64,000 nt of DNA from Massilia rhizosphaerae (GTDB taxonomy: Bacteria > Pseudomonadota > Gammaproteobacteria > Burkholderiales > Burkholderiaceae_D), in contig NZ_JADKYX010000014.1 of assembly GCF_016093545.1 (NCBI RefSeq), positions 1 to 64,000 of the forward strand, written 5' to 3'. The translations under genes and the position numbers were made by a program. The notes below the pieces were generated by a model that made no database searches, had not been told where the DNA came from, and worked only from the letters and a program-made list of their open reading frames with translations. Shown piece after piece: positions 49,268 to 56,997 of the stretch (positions are counted from its first letter, which is position 1; the number at the start of each line of letters is the position of its first letter).

Positions 49268-50393
49268 CCGCATGGGCGTTCAACCGGTCCTGCTGGAATT
49301 CGCCGGGCGCCTTGCCGAACCAGCGCAGGCAGGCGCGGTGGAAGGCGCTGGGATCGGCGAAGCCCAGCTTGTAGCTGAGGTTCTTGACGCTGATGCGGTC
49401 GCTGCCCAGGTATTGCTGGGCGATCGTGCGCCGCACCTCGTCGACGAGGGTCGAGAAGTCGGTGCCCTCGTCGGCCAGGCGCCGCTGCAGGGTGCGTTCG
49501 CTGATCGCGAGGCGGCGGGCGACGGCGTCGCGCAGCGCGCCGCCCTGGTCGATCATGGCCGGCAGCAGCTCGCGCACGCGCGCGGCCACGCTCGTGCGTT
49601 CGGCCTGCGCGAGGCGTTCGTCGAGCAGCCGGAACAGGCCTTCGGCCGCGAGCGGGCTCGCGGTCGGGATCGGCGCCGTGATGTCGGCATTGGCGAATTC
49701 GAGCGCGTTGGCGGGCGCGCCGAAGCGCACCGGGCAGCCGAACCAGCGCGCGTACGGCGCCGTGTCGACCGGGGCCGGGTAGGCGTATTCGACGAGGGCC
49801 GGCTTGAGGTCGGGCCGCGCGCCCACGAAGCGCATCGTCGCCAGCAGCAGGTTCCAGGTGAAGTCGTAGCGCGCCTGCGGCACGGTGCGCGCGCCGCCGA
49901 CGAGGTTCAGGCCCACGCGCACGCGGTCCGCCTTCGGCTCGATGGTGGCGCGCACGACGGGCGAGACGAGCGGCATGTAGCGCGTCAGGCTGTCCGCCGC
50001 CTGGCGCAGGGTGGGGGAGGCGAGCATCAGGTGGCCGAGCACGCCGAGCCAGCTGAGCGGATCGGGCGCGAACACGCGAAAGCCGATCAACGCATCGCCG
50101 CTGGCGGCCGCGAGGCCTTCCCACAGCACGCTGAACTGGTCGGACAACGCGAGCAGGTCGGCCGCGCGCTGTCCCTGCGCGCCGTGCTCGAACCGTTCGA
50201 GGCCGGCCCTGGCGAACAGGGCGTCGACGTCGATGCCCTCGGCGCCGAGGCACGCCTTGATGCGTTGCACCACGTCCGTGGCGGACAGGTACTTCACGCT
50301 GGCGACCGCGTACGTGCGGACGCGTCCTGCGCTGGTCTCATGCTTGGGTCTCCTTGCTCGTCGTCTGATGACCCCGGATTCTTTTTGTGACAT
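49212..50393 (-). CDS. AraC-family transcriptional regulator 1
   Basis: 393 residues. The N-terminal about 220 residues match the ligand-binding part found in VirS/OruR-type AraC regulators (FSVLWEGLAAASGDALIGFR; LGVLGHLMLASPTLRQAADS; RYMPLVSP). The C-terminal DNA-binding part has LAISERTLQRRLADEGTDFS and LSYKLGFADPSAFHRACLRW. The first ATG is used; a GTG near residue 34 (VKYLSATDVV) is another candidate because the first 30 residues are basic and non-conserved. It overlaps the 3' end of secreted gene E tail to tail. A regulator of the surrounding cluster is plausible but inferred from position only. Confidence 0.85.
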   Translation of the reverse strand: MSQKESGVIRRRARRPKHETSAGRVRTYAVASVKYLSATDVVQRIKACLGAEGIDVDALFARAGLERFEHGAQGQRAADLLALSDQFSVLWEGLAAASGDALIGFRVFAPDPLSWLGVLGHLMLASPTLRQAADSLTRYMPLVSPVVRATIEPKADRVRVGLNLVGGARTVPQARYDFTWNLLLATMRFVGARPDLKPALVEYAYPAPVDTAPYARWFGCPVRFGAPANALEFANADITAPIPTASPLAAEGLFRLLDERLAQAERTSVAARVRELLPAMIDQGGALRDAVARRLAISERTLQRRLADEGTDFSTLVDEVRRTIAQQYLGSDRISVKNLSYKLGFADPSAFHRACLRWFGKAPGEFQQDRLNAHAVSGTTGATGPASAIHRSG

Positions 50394-50546
50394 GCCCGGG
50401 TGCCTGTTTTTTATTATGTGTGCATGCGAAATCTCAACGATTCGGAAAATGACCTCGTGTTTATCAAAAATCGCTCATTTGCGACAGGCAAGTTTTTTTA
50501 TTTGACGCAGCGCAAACCGATGGGTTCCGGCGCGGCCGGACGGGAT

Positions 50547-51398
50547 TCAGGCGCGCGCCTGCTGGCGTGCCCGGGCGGGCGTGATGCCGTAGGCCGCCGC
50601 GAAGCACGCGGTCATGTGACTCTGGCTGTTGAATCCGCATTGCGCCGCAACACGGGCGATCGAGAAGCTGGTGCGGGTCAGTAATTCATGGACCCGTTCG
50701 AGGCGTAAACGCAACACATAGCGGTGCGGCGTCATGCCCATCGCTTCCTGGAAGATGCGGCGGAAGTGCGATTCCGACACGCCCGCGCGCTCGGCCAGTT
50801 CCGCGTTCGACAATTCGCTGGACAGGTTCTGCCCGATCCATTCCAGCACGCCCTGCAGGCGCCCGAGCTGGAGGGCGTCCGGCGGCAGGTGCCGGCCGGT
50901 CTTGCCTTCCAGCACGCGGCAGGCCTGCTCGATCATCAGCGCGGACGCGCGTTCGACGAAGCCCGTGTTCGGCGTGCTGCTGCGGGCCACTTCCGCCAGC
51001 AGCTGCTGGGCGGCCGCGTGCACGAGCGGGTCGGAAAAGGTGGGCGACTTGGCGCGCGCGGCCAGCAGGCGCTGCAGCTGGCGCACCATCTCGTGGTTCG
51101 GGTCGAGGAAGTGGAACATCGCCATGTCGATCGCGCCGAAGAACGACCAGCGGCTGGCGAAGCCGGGCTGGAACACGGTCGCGGCGCCGGCCAGGAAGTC
51201 GAACGAACGGCCCGGGCTGCGTCCGGCCGTGGCGCGCGCGCCTCCCATGTGGCAGGCCAGCACCATGGAATCGAGCGGCGGCACTTCGCAACCGCCCAGC
51301 TGGAAAATGTAGCGTTCGGCCCGCAGCGGGACACCGCCGATCTCGACGCTGACCACCGGCTCCCCCAATGCATTGCTGATCCTGTCCCACGTATGCAT
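50547..51398 (-). CDS. AraC-family transcriptional regulator 2
   Basis: 283 residues. The N-terminal part (residues about 1-165) is a sensor of unknown type, with HMGGARATAGRSPGRSFDFL. The C-terminal AraC domain has two helix-turn-helix units: LSNAELAERAGVSESHFRRI with FQEAMGMTPHRYVLRLRLER, and SIARVAAQCGFNSQSHMTAC with FAAAYGITPARAR. It is divergent from the C39 peptidase operon, with an inverted repeat between them, so it is the best candidate regulator for that operon. It is not closely similar to regulator 1 in its sensor part. Confidence 0.88.
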   Translation of the reverse strand: MHTWDRISNALGEPVVSVEIGGVPLRAERYIFQLGGCEVPPLDSMVLACHMGGARATAGRSPGRSFDFLAGAATVFQPGFASRWSFFGAIDMAMFHFLDPNHEMVRQLQRLLAARAKSPTFSDPLVHAAAQQLLAEVARSSTPNTGFVERASALMIEQACRVLEGKTGRHLPPDALQLGRLQGVLEWIGQNLSSELSNAELAERAGVSESHFRRIFQEAMGMTPHRYVLRLRLERVHELLTRTSFSIARVAAQCGFNSQSHMTACFAAAYGITPARARQQARA

Positions 51399-51425
51399 GG
51401 TGCCCCAATCCGAATGAGCGATTTT

Positions 51426-51450
51426 TTATAAAAACGATAGCGTTTTATAA
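51426..51450. promoter_or_regulatory. Inverted repeat in the regulator 2 / C39 operon intergenic region
   Basis: TTATAAAAACG-ATAG-CGTTTTATAA, arms matching except for one extra A, 28 bases upstream of the regulator 2 start. The placement suits an operator or autoregulatory site. About 60-80 bases further on are two ACGTGG units (near 51500 and 51514), also possible sites. Confidence 0.5.
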
Positions 51451-51609
51451 CATCGCCCGGCCTTGCCTGCATCCAAAATATAGAAAAACTGCAATAAACG
51501 TGGCCAAAACACCACGTGGACACTGCATGAAATCCAGGCATCCACCACGCCACGTATGCGTAGGGAGCCGGGCCACAAGGGGCTGCATGAAGCGCCCCAG
51601 GGAGACACC

Positions 51610-52371
51610 ATGTTCACATTCCTGCTGGGGATCCTCGCGGTCATCGTGGGCGGGGCCGGCGTGCTCGCCGAGCACGAGGCGCAGGACCGTCCGCTCGACC
51701 GATTCGACCTGCCGACGACCATGTCCGTGGCCGCCGCCGGCATTCCGAGCGTCGAGATGGAGCCGTTCTCCGAGCTCAAGTACAAGCACATCGTCCACCA
51801 GGCCTACGACTACAGCTGCGGCTCGGCGGCGCTCGTCACGATCCTCAAGTACCACCTGGGCATCGACGTCACCGAACAGCAGTCGATGGAAGGCATGATG
51901 GCCTTCGGCGAAAAGGACAAGATCATCGAGCGGCGCGGCTTTTCGCTGCTCGACATGAAGCGCTATCTTGCGTCGATCCACGTCCAGAGCGCGGGCTTCC
52001 ACGCCGAGATGTCGGACCTGCGCACCCTCGATTCGCCGGGCATCGTGCCGATCGACTACGCCGGCTTCAAGCACTTCGTCGTGCTGCGCGGCGTGCGCGG
52101 GGGCCTCGTGTTCCTGGCCGATCCGTCGGCCGGCAACATCACGTTCTCGGTCGACGAATTCGCCAAGCTGTGGGACCGCAACACGCTGTTCATCGCCTAT
52201 CCGCCCAAGGGCCATCCGCCGGCCCTCCAGCTGGCGCTGACCGACAACGAACTGGGCGTGGTCGACATGGACCGCATCCGCGACCGCGGCCTGCAACGCC
52301 CCATCGACACGCAGCTGGCGAACGAGCGCCTGTTGAACGGTTTCGGCGGGATCTCGATCCGCAAACAATAG
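51610..52371 (+). CDS. Membrane-anchored or periplasmic C39-type cysteine peptidase
   Basis: 253 residues from the ATG at 51610, which has GGGAG six bases upstream; an earlier in-frame ATG at 51556 lacks one. The N-terminus is one hydrophobic segment (FLLGILAVIVGGAGVLA), then a C39 peptidase domain with Q64, C70 (QAYDYSCGSAAL), H155 (FKHFVVLRG) and D171 (LADPSAG), a complete catalytic set. C39 peptidases cut leader peptides after double-glycine-like motifs, usually fused to an ABC exporter. Here the domain stands alone and is probably periplasmic. First gene of a five-gene operon next to genes for secreted proteins carrying leader-like motifs. Confidence 0.82.
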   Translation: MFTFLLGILAVIVGGAGVLAEHEAQDRPLDRFDLPTTMSVAAAGIPSVEMEPFSELKYKHIVHQAYDYSCGSAALVTILKYHLGIDVTEQQSMEGMMAFGEKDKIIERRGFSLLDMKRYLASIHVQSAGFHAEMSDLRTLDSPGIVPIDYAGFKHFVVLRGVRGGLVFLADPSAGNITFSVDEFAKLWDRNTLFIAYPPKGHPPALQLALTDNELGVVDMDRIRDRGLQRPIDTQLANERLLNGFGGISIRKQ

Positions 52372-52391
52372 ACCCACCACGAAGGACCACC

Positions 52392-53411
52392 ATGAAGATC
52401 ACCACGATGCTGGCACCGGCGCTGGCTGCCGCCGGCCTGTTCGCCCAGTTGCCGGCGCTGGCCCAGGACACGACCGGTTCCCCCGCCCCATCCGCCGACG
52501 CGGTGCGGAGTGCGCTGGCGAAGAAGGACACCGACGCCGACAACGCGACCTTGCTGAAGGAAACCCTGACCGCCGTCGACAAGCAATACTCGCTGATCCG
52601 GCAGGGCAAGGTGCAGGTGAACTACGAGCTGGGCTACACCTACATCGGCCAGGAAAAGATCAACACCGACCTGTCGTCCGGCACCGCCACGCTGTTCTCG
52701 ATCGAGAACACGAATTCGCACACGATCACCAACACGATCATGGCGGACTACGGCGTGCTCAACAACCTGACCGCCAACGTCACCGTGCCCATGATCAGCC
52801 GCTACTCCGATTCCGGCGGCTTCTCGGGCGTCTCGCACACGATCGGCGACCTGGGCCTCGGGGTGCGCTGGCAGCCGCTGGAAGTCAAGCGCGACGAGAC
52901 CGCGTACACGTTCACCGCAGGCGCGCGCCTCGCGACGGGCACCAGCCCGTACAAGGTCGACGTGAACAAGGGCGTGGCCACCGGTTCCGGCGTCAACAGC
53001 TTCAACATCGGCACCAACATGACGCGCATCGTCGATCCGGTGGCGCTGTTCGGCTCCTTCAACGTGGGGTACAGCCTGACGGCGAAGCACCTGAACCAGC
53101 AGCTGTACGGCGCCACGCTGCGCCAGGTGAAGCCGGGCGCCAGCTTCGGCTTCGGCCTCGGCTTCGCCTACGCGCTGTCGTACAAGATCACGACGTCGTT
53201 CTCGTTCCAGGAATCGATCCAGGCCCGGTCCACGCTCACGTTCGACAACGGCAACCAGGCGCAGACGCAGACGCAGAGCGCGGGCATCCTGTCGATCGGC
53301 GCGGGCTACCGCATGTCGCCCAAGACCACCGTCAACGTGACGGTCGGCGCCGGCCTCACGGCGGCGGCGCCGAACCTGTCGCTGACCATGAGCCTGCCGT
53401 TGTCGCTGTGA
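52392..53411 (+). CDS. Outer-membrane beta-barrel protein, transporter-like
   Basis: 339 residues. The signal peptide ends ALA/QD near residue 26. A helical stretch of about 50 residues (AVRSALAKKDTDADNATLLK) precedes about ten amphipathic beta strands (QVNYELGYTYIG; LGLGVRWQPLEV; AGARLATGTSPYKVDVNKG; FGLGFAYALSYKITTSFSF). The C-terminus NLSLTMSLPLSL fits an outer-membrane barrel. The pattern recalls the MetA/phenol-degradation transporter-like family (PF13557), but this is by eye. GAAGGA lies before the ATG, 20 bases after the peptidase gene. Probably a channel or surface-assembly partner in this operon. Confidence 0.65.
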   Translation: MKITTMLAPALAAAGLFAQLPALAQDTTGSPAPSADAVRSALAKKDTDADNATLLKETLTAVDKQYSLIRQGKVQVNYELGYTYIGQEKINTDLSSGTATLFSIENTNSHTITNTIMADYGVLNNLTANVTVPMISRYSDSGGFSGVSHTIGDLGLGVRWQPLEVKRDETAYTFTAGARLATGTSPYKVDVNKGVATGSGVNSFNIGTNMTRIVDPVALFGSFNVGYSLTAKHLNQQLYGATLRQVKPGASFGFGLGFAYALSYKITTSFSFQESIQARSTLTFDNGNQAQTQTQSAGILSIGAGYRMSPKTTVNVTVGAGLTAAAPNLSLTMSLPLSL

Positions 53412-53421
53412 GGCCGACCGC

Positions 53422-55056
53422 ATGACCGCCGCGCCGTCACCGAACGCCTTGCCCGCGCGCCGCCTCGTGCGCGCGCTGGCGCTGGCCGGACTGGTCGCGC
53501 TGGCGCCCGGCGCGCGCGCCAGCGTCACCGACAATCTCGTCACGAGTCCCACCGCGATGGCGATGGGGAATGCGGTGACGGCCGACCCGCCCGGCATCGA
53601 ATCGATCCACTTCAACCCGGCCGGCCTCGCGCGCCTGACGGGCTCGCAGAGGATCGACACCGTGTTCATGGCGGCGATCCGCAACCCGAACCATTTCGTG
53701 TCGGCGCCCGACATCGACATCGGCGGCTTCAAGGACGATCCGATCAACGGCAAGTCGAGCGGGCCGGTGCGCCAGGCGCTCGAGATCCCGTTCTACGGTA
53801 TCCCCAAGGCGCGCCTGCCGGCCGTGCTGGTGCCGGGCCTCGGCATGTCGTACAACGCGCCCGGTTCGCGCTGGACCTTCGGCACGATGGCCTACCTGTC
53901 GGCGGCGATGAGCATCGACCGTACCAAGGACCCGGACGACCCGGCCCGCTTCGACGGCCGCCTGGTGCAGCTGCAGCGTCTCGTGTACCTGTCGCCGGCG
54001 GCCGCGTACAAGGTGTCGGACACGCTCAAGGTCGGCATCTCGGTGCCGATCGCGTATTCCGCCTTCGCCATCAACACCGACTTCCGCGCGCCCAACAAGC
54101 TGCTCGGCACCGTCGGCCAGCTGCAGAAGGCCGTCTGCCCGAACGGCAACGGCACGGTGATCGACACCTTGACGTTCGGCCTGTGCGGCGGCGGCCCGGA
54201 GGGGATGGTCAACCCGTTCAAGCGCGCGGCCAACATCGACTTCGACCTGCGCGCGTCGTTCGACCCCACCGTCAACCTGGGGGTGCTGTGGGAGCCGAAG
54301 ACGTGGTTCGCGCTGGGCCTCGTGTACCAGGGCGGCACGCGCACGACCTATACCGGCTCGTACATCTTCCACAGCGACCCGATGCTGCGCAGCTTCGTGC
54401 GCGGCCTGAATTCCAGCCTGCTCGGGCCGATCGTCGGCGCCGTCACCGGCATGCCGTCGGATATCCCGGAATACCAGACGGGGAACATGACGGCCAGGAT
54501 CCCGTTCCCGTGGCGCGTGCAGGCCGGCATGAAGCTGATGCTGACCGATTACGTGCAGATGAACGCGGACGTCAGCTATGCCGACTGGTCCCAGTGGAAC
54601 GAGCTGACGTTCCAGTTCGACCGCAGCGTCAAGCTGCTCGAGATGGCGCGCCTGTTCGGCTATGCGAATTCGAGTCAGGCCACGTTCAAGATGGGCTTTC
54701 GCAGCGTCGTCAACTACAGCTTCGGCGCCCAGTTCAACCTGACCAGGAAGCTGGCGCTGCGCCTGGGCTACGAGCCGCGCAAGAGCTCCATCCCGGCCGA
54801 CAAGATGAGCCTCCTCGCGCCGCTGCCCGACACGAAACTCAGGAGCGTGGGCCTGCGCTACCGCTTCGACGACGGCGGGGAAGTCAACCTCACGGGCAGC
54901 TACATGAAGGGCACGTACGACATCCCGGCGCGCAGCGACTGCAATCTCAACTGCGACAATTTCTTCAACCTGATCTACAACCCTTATGCGGCGACCAACG
55001 TGTCCGGCAGCCTGATCGTGCGGTATGCGGGCTTCTCGTACACGCGGCCGTTCTGA
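53422..55056 (+). CDS. FadL/OmpP1-family outer-membrane protein
   Basis: 544 residues. The signal peptide ends ARA/SV near residue 33, then PTAMAMGNAVTADPPGIESI and HFNPAGLARL, the conserved N-terminal hatch pattern of FadL/OmpP1/TodX proteins that import long-chain fatty acids or other hydrophobic compounds. The barrel ends LIVRYAGFSYTRPF with a terminal Phe. A loop with two Cys (CPNGNGTVIDTLTFGLCGGG) and a second pair (DCNLNCDN) are unusual and may form disulfides outside the cell. It starts 10 bases after the previous gene. Its substrate here is unknown; a role in the surface system is inferred from the operon. Confidence 0.82.
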   Translation: MTAAPSPNALPARRLVRALALAGLVALAPGARASVTDNLVTSPTAMAMGNAVTADPPGIESIHFNPAGLARLTGSQRIDTVFMAAIRNPNHFVSAPDIDIGGFKDDPINGKSSGPVRQALEIPFYGIPKARLPAVLVPGLGMSYNAPGSRWTFGTMAYLSAAMSIDRTKDPDDPARFDGRLVQLQRLVYLSPAAAYKVSDTLKVGISVPIAYSAFAINTDFRAPNKLLGTVGQLQKAVCPNGNGTVIDTLTFGLCGGGPEGMVNPFKRAANIDFDLRASFDPTVNLGVLWEPKTWFALGLVYQGGTRTTYTGSYIFHSDPMLRSFVRGLNSSLLGPIVGAVTGMPSDIPEYQTGNMTARIPFPWRVQAGMKLMLTDYVQMNADVSYADWSQWNELTFQFDRSVKLLEMARLFGYANSSQATFKMGFRSVVNYSFGAQFNLTRKLALRLGYEPRKSSIPADKMSLLAPLPDTKLRSVGLRYRFDDGGEVNLTGSYMKGTYDIPARSDCNLNCDNFFNLIYNPYAATNVSGSLIVRYAGFSYTRPF

Positions 55057-55086
55057 CCTGTTTCGACTTTTCACGTGGAGATGACG

Positions 55087-55641
55087 ATGTCCCGATTGAT
55101 GTGTATGACGATGGCCCTCGGTATCGGGCTTGGCCTGGCCGGCGGCGCGAACGCCGAGGGCATGGACGGCGTGCCGGCGTCCAAGCAGGCGCTCGTGCAG
55201 CGCGTGCTCGGCAAGATGGGGCTGGAATCCGTCGGCCTGCAGATGCTGCAGGCGCCGGTGGCCGACATGCTGCGCCAGTCGCGCGTGGTGGTGCAGAGCC
55301 GCGTCCCGGCCGACAAGCAGGATGCGACGATGAAGGACATCACGGCGGAGGCGACGAAGTTCGTCGAGCAGGAAGCGCCGGCCCTGCGCGCGAGCACGCA
55401 CGCGATCGTGCAGTCCAGCGTGGCCCCGCTGCTCGCGCAGAAGTTCAGCGAGGACGAGTTGAAGCAGCTGGCGGGCATCCTCGAATCCCCCGTCCTGGCC
55501 AAGTTCGAGAGCGTCGTGCCGGAACTGAAGAAGGCGGTCGGCGAGAACGTCGCGAAGGCGAACGCGGCGCAGATCCAGCCCAAGATGACGGACCTGCAGA
55601 ACCGCGTCGGCCTCAAGCTGCGTGCGGCCGTCGGGCAGTGA
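55087..55641 (+). CDS. Small secreted helical protein, DUF2059-like
   Basis: 184 residues from the ATG at 55087 (GGAG six bases upstream); a GTG at 55075 and an ATG at 55081 are alternatives. The signal peptide ends ANA/EG. The mature part is almost all helical and charged: ALVQRVLGKMGLESVGLQML; KFSEDELKQLAGILESPVLA; KFESVVPELKKAVGE. The FSEDELKQLAGILESPVLAKF stretch matches the core of DUF2059 proteins, which have no known function. Probably periplasmic; fourth gene of the operon, maybe a chaperone-like helper (inference). Confidence 0.65.
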   Translation: MSRLMCMTMALGIGLGLAGGANAEGMDGVPASKQALVQRVLGKMGLESVGLQMLQAPVADMLRQSRVVVQSRVPADKQDATMKDITAEATKFVEQEAPALRASTHAIVQSSVAPLLAQKFSEDELKQLAGILESPVLAKFESVVPELKKAVGENVAKANAAQIQPKMTDLQNRVGLKLRAAVGQ

Positions 55642-55666
55642 TTGATCACCACGTGAGGAGGCGGCG

Positions 55667-56455
55667 ATGAGCGACTGGATGACACGCAGTACCCACAAGT
55701 CCCGGCTGGGCCAGATCCTGATCGAAAAGAAGCTGATTTCGCAGCAACAGCTGGACGCGGCAATCCGCGCGCAGGCACAGAGCGGGCGCCGGCTGGGCGA
55801 GATCCTGGCCGACATGAAGCTGATCACGCAGGCGCAGGTGCGCGGCGCCGTGCGGCGCCAGCGCAGCCTGCGCATGGCGGCGGCGCTCGCCACGGCGCTG
55901 CTGGGGCCCTTGCAGGCCTATGCGGCCGTGGCGGCGGCGCCGGCGGCGGCCGTCTCCACGCGCATGCCCGGCGAACGCGAAGGGGAGGGCGGCTTCGGGC
56001 GCGGCCTGCGCGCGCTGTCCGACGCGGAGCTCGGCGAGGTGACGGCGCAGGGCCGCGACGACGACGCGCTGCGCGACCAGGCGCGCCAGGCCGAACTGCG
56101 CCTGGCCGCCCTGGCCGCGCAGGGCGGCCAGCAGGGCCTGCAGACGGCCGTGCAGCACGCGCTGCCGAACGACGGCGTGCGCGTGCTGGGCGAACTGGCG
56201 GCGGTATTCAATCCGCTCGCGCTGATGCTGTCGGCCGACACGACGGTGCGCGACGTCAGCTACGACCCGGCCAATTCGCAGGCCACGGTGAGTCGCGACG
56301 GCTCGGTCACGCTGCGCCTGCCCAGCACGATCGGCGAGATCAGCTTCCGCAACATCCGCGTGGGCAGCCATCCCGGGCCGACGTTCGGCAGCGTCGAGAT
56401 CCACGATATCGATTTGCGCGGGACGACGATCAGCGTGAAGCCGATCACGCGCTGA
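55667..56455 (+). CDS. MshEN-type module fused through a membrane segment to a FilA-like periplasmic part
   Basis: 262 residues with a strong GAGGAGG ribosome-binding sequence. Residues 13-36 and 42-65 are two 24-residue motifs five residues apart (RLGQILIEKKLISQQQLDAA...Q36; RLGEILADMKLITQAQVRGA...Q65). This is the architecture of MshEN domains, which bind cyclic di-GMP in MshE-type pilus/secretion ATPases. The usual Gly at motif position 10 is Lys in both (K22, K51), so binding is uncertain. A hydrophobic segment lies at about 70-92. The outer part has LRALSDAELGEVTAQGRDD, the shared motif, and a beta-rich end (SFRNIRVGSHPGPTFGSVEI). No ATPase domain. Last gene of the C39 operon. Confidence 0.78.
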   Translation: MSDWMTRSTHKSRLGQILIEKKLISQQQLDAAIRAQAQSGRRLGEILADMKLITQAQVRGAVRRQRSLRMAAALATALLGPLQAYAAVAAAPAAAVSTRMPGEREGEGGFGRGLRALSDAELGEVTAQGRDDDALRDQARQAELRLAALAAQGGQQGLQTAVQHALPNDGVRVLGELAAVFNPLALMLSADTTVRDVSYDPANSQATVSRDGSVTLRLPSTIGEISFRNIRVGSHPGPTFGSVEIHDIDLRGTTISVKPITR

Positions 56456-56466
56456 TCCGCGGGCAT

Positions 56467-56489
56467 AAAAAAGCCCGCGCGCGCGGGCT
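56467..56489 (-). terminator. Terminator of the effector-immunity pair
   Basis: Minus strand: AGCCCGCG-CG-CGCGGGCT followed by TTTTTAT. It lies 45 bases beyond the stop of the immunity-like gene. On the plus strand it is only a hairpin, 12 bases after the end of the C39 operon. Confidence 0.8.
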
Positions 56490-56533
56490 AAGGCGTGTAC
56501 TGCTGAGAAACAGCAGCGGTCGACGGAGGTCAG

Positions 56534-56986
56534 TCAGCGCTTCGCAGCTTTGCTCTTGACAGCATCAAAAAAGAATCCATCCCAAAAAACGACTATTTTG
56601 TCTTTGGATTTCAGGATCGCTTCGGTGCATGTCAGGTGCACTACCGTGACTGTGTCGGGCAATCCTAGGCGCCCGACCGGAGCGTGGTACGCCTCTCGGA
56701 TGTATTTGGCCGTAGGTTCGCGCCGCCGGTTAAGGTCAGGGTTCTGACAAGGTTCACCCGCAAAGACAATGCCTCCTTTGCGAATTTCGAGCGTTTTGCC
56801 CACAAGTTTGTCTGCGTCGTCGTCATCCATTGCCGTTATTTCTGCCGAGTCGAGCACCTTCGTCAGCGTCCATATGCCGAGGATGTCAGCGTTTTTGGTG
56901 TCAGCGCCGAATGCCGTGGTTGGAACCAAGACAGATACGACTAGGCCGGCGGCTGCGCACATTCGCGCAATTCGCAAAAAATGCAT
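56534..56986 (-). CDS. Secreted small protein, putative immunity protein to the lysozyme-like effector
   Basis: 150 residues, no family recognised. A clear signal peptide (MHFLRIARMCAAAGLVVSVL to TAFGA/D) sends it to the periplasm, where a cell-wall-cutting toxin would act. The mature part (ILGIWTLTKVLDSAEITAMD; KTLEIRKGGIVFAGEPCQN; TVTVVHLTCTEAILKSKDKI) looks like a small beta-barrel or lipocalin-like fold with two cysteines. It starts 11 bases after the effector stop; its AAGGAG overlaps that stop, so the two are translated as a pair. The immunity role is inferred from pairing, location and size. Codon use is less GC-rich than the neighbours. Confidence 0.65.
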   Translation of the reverse strand: MHFLRIARMCAAAGLVVSVLVPTTAFGADTKNADILGIWTLTKVLDSAEITAMDDDDADKLVGKTLEIRKGGIVFAGEPCQNPDLNRRREPTAKYIREAYHAPVGRLGLPDTVTVVHLTCTEAILKSKDKIVVFWDGFFFDAVKSKAAKR

Positions 56987-56997
56987 GCTTTGGCTCC

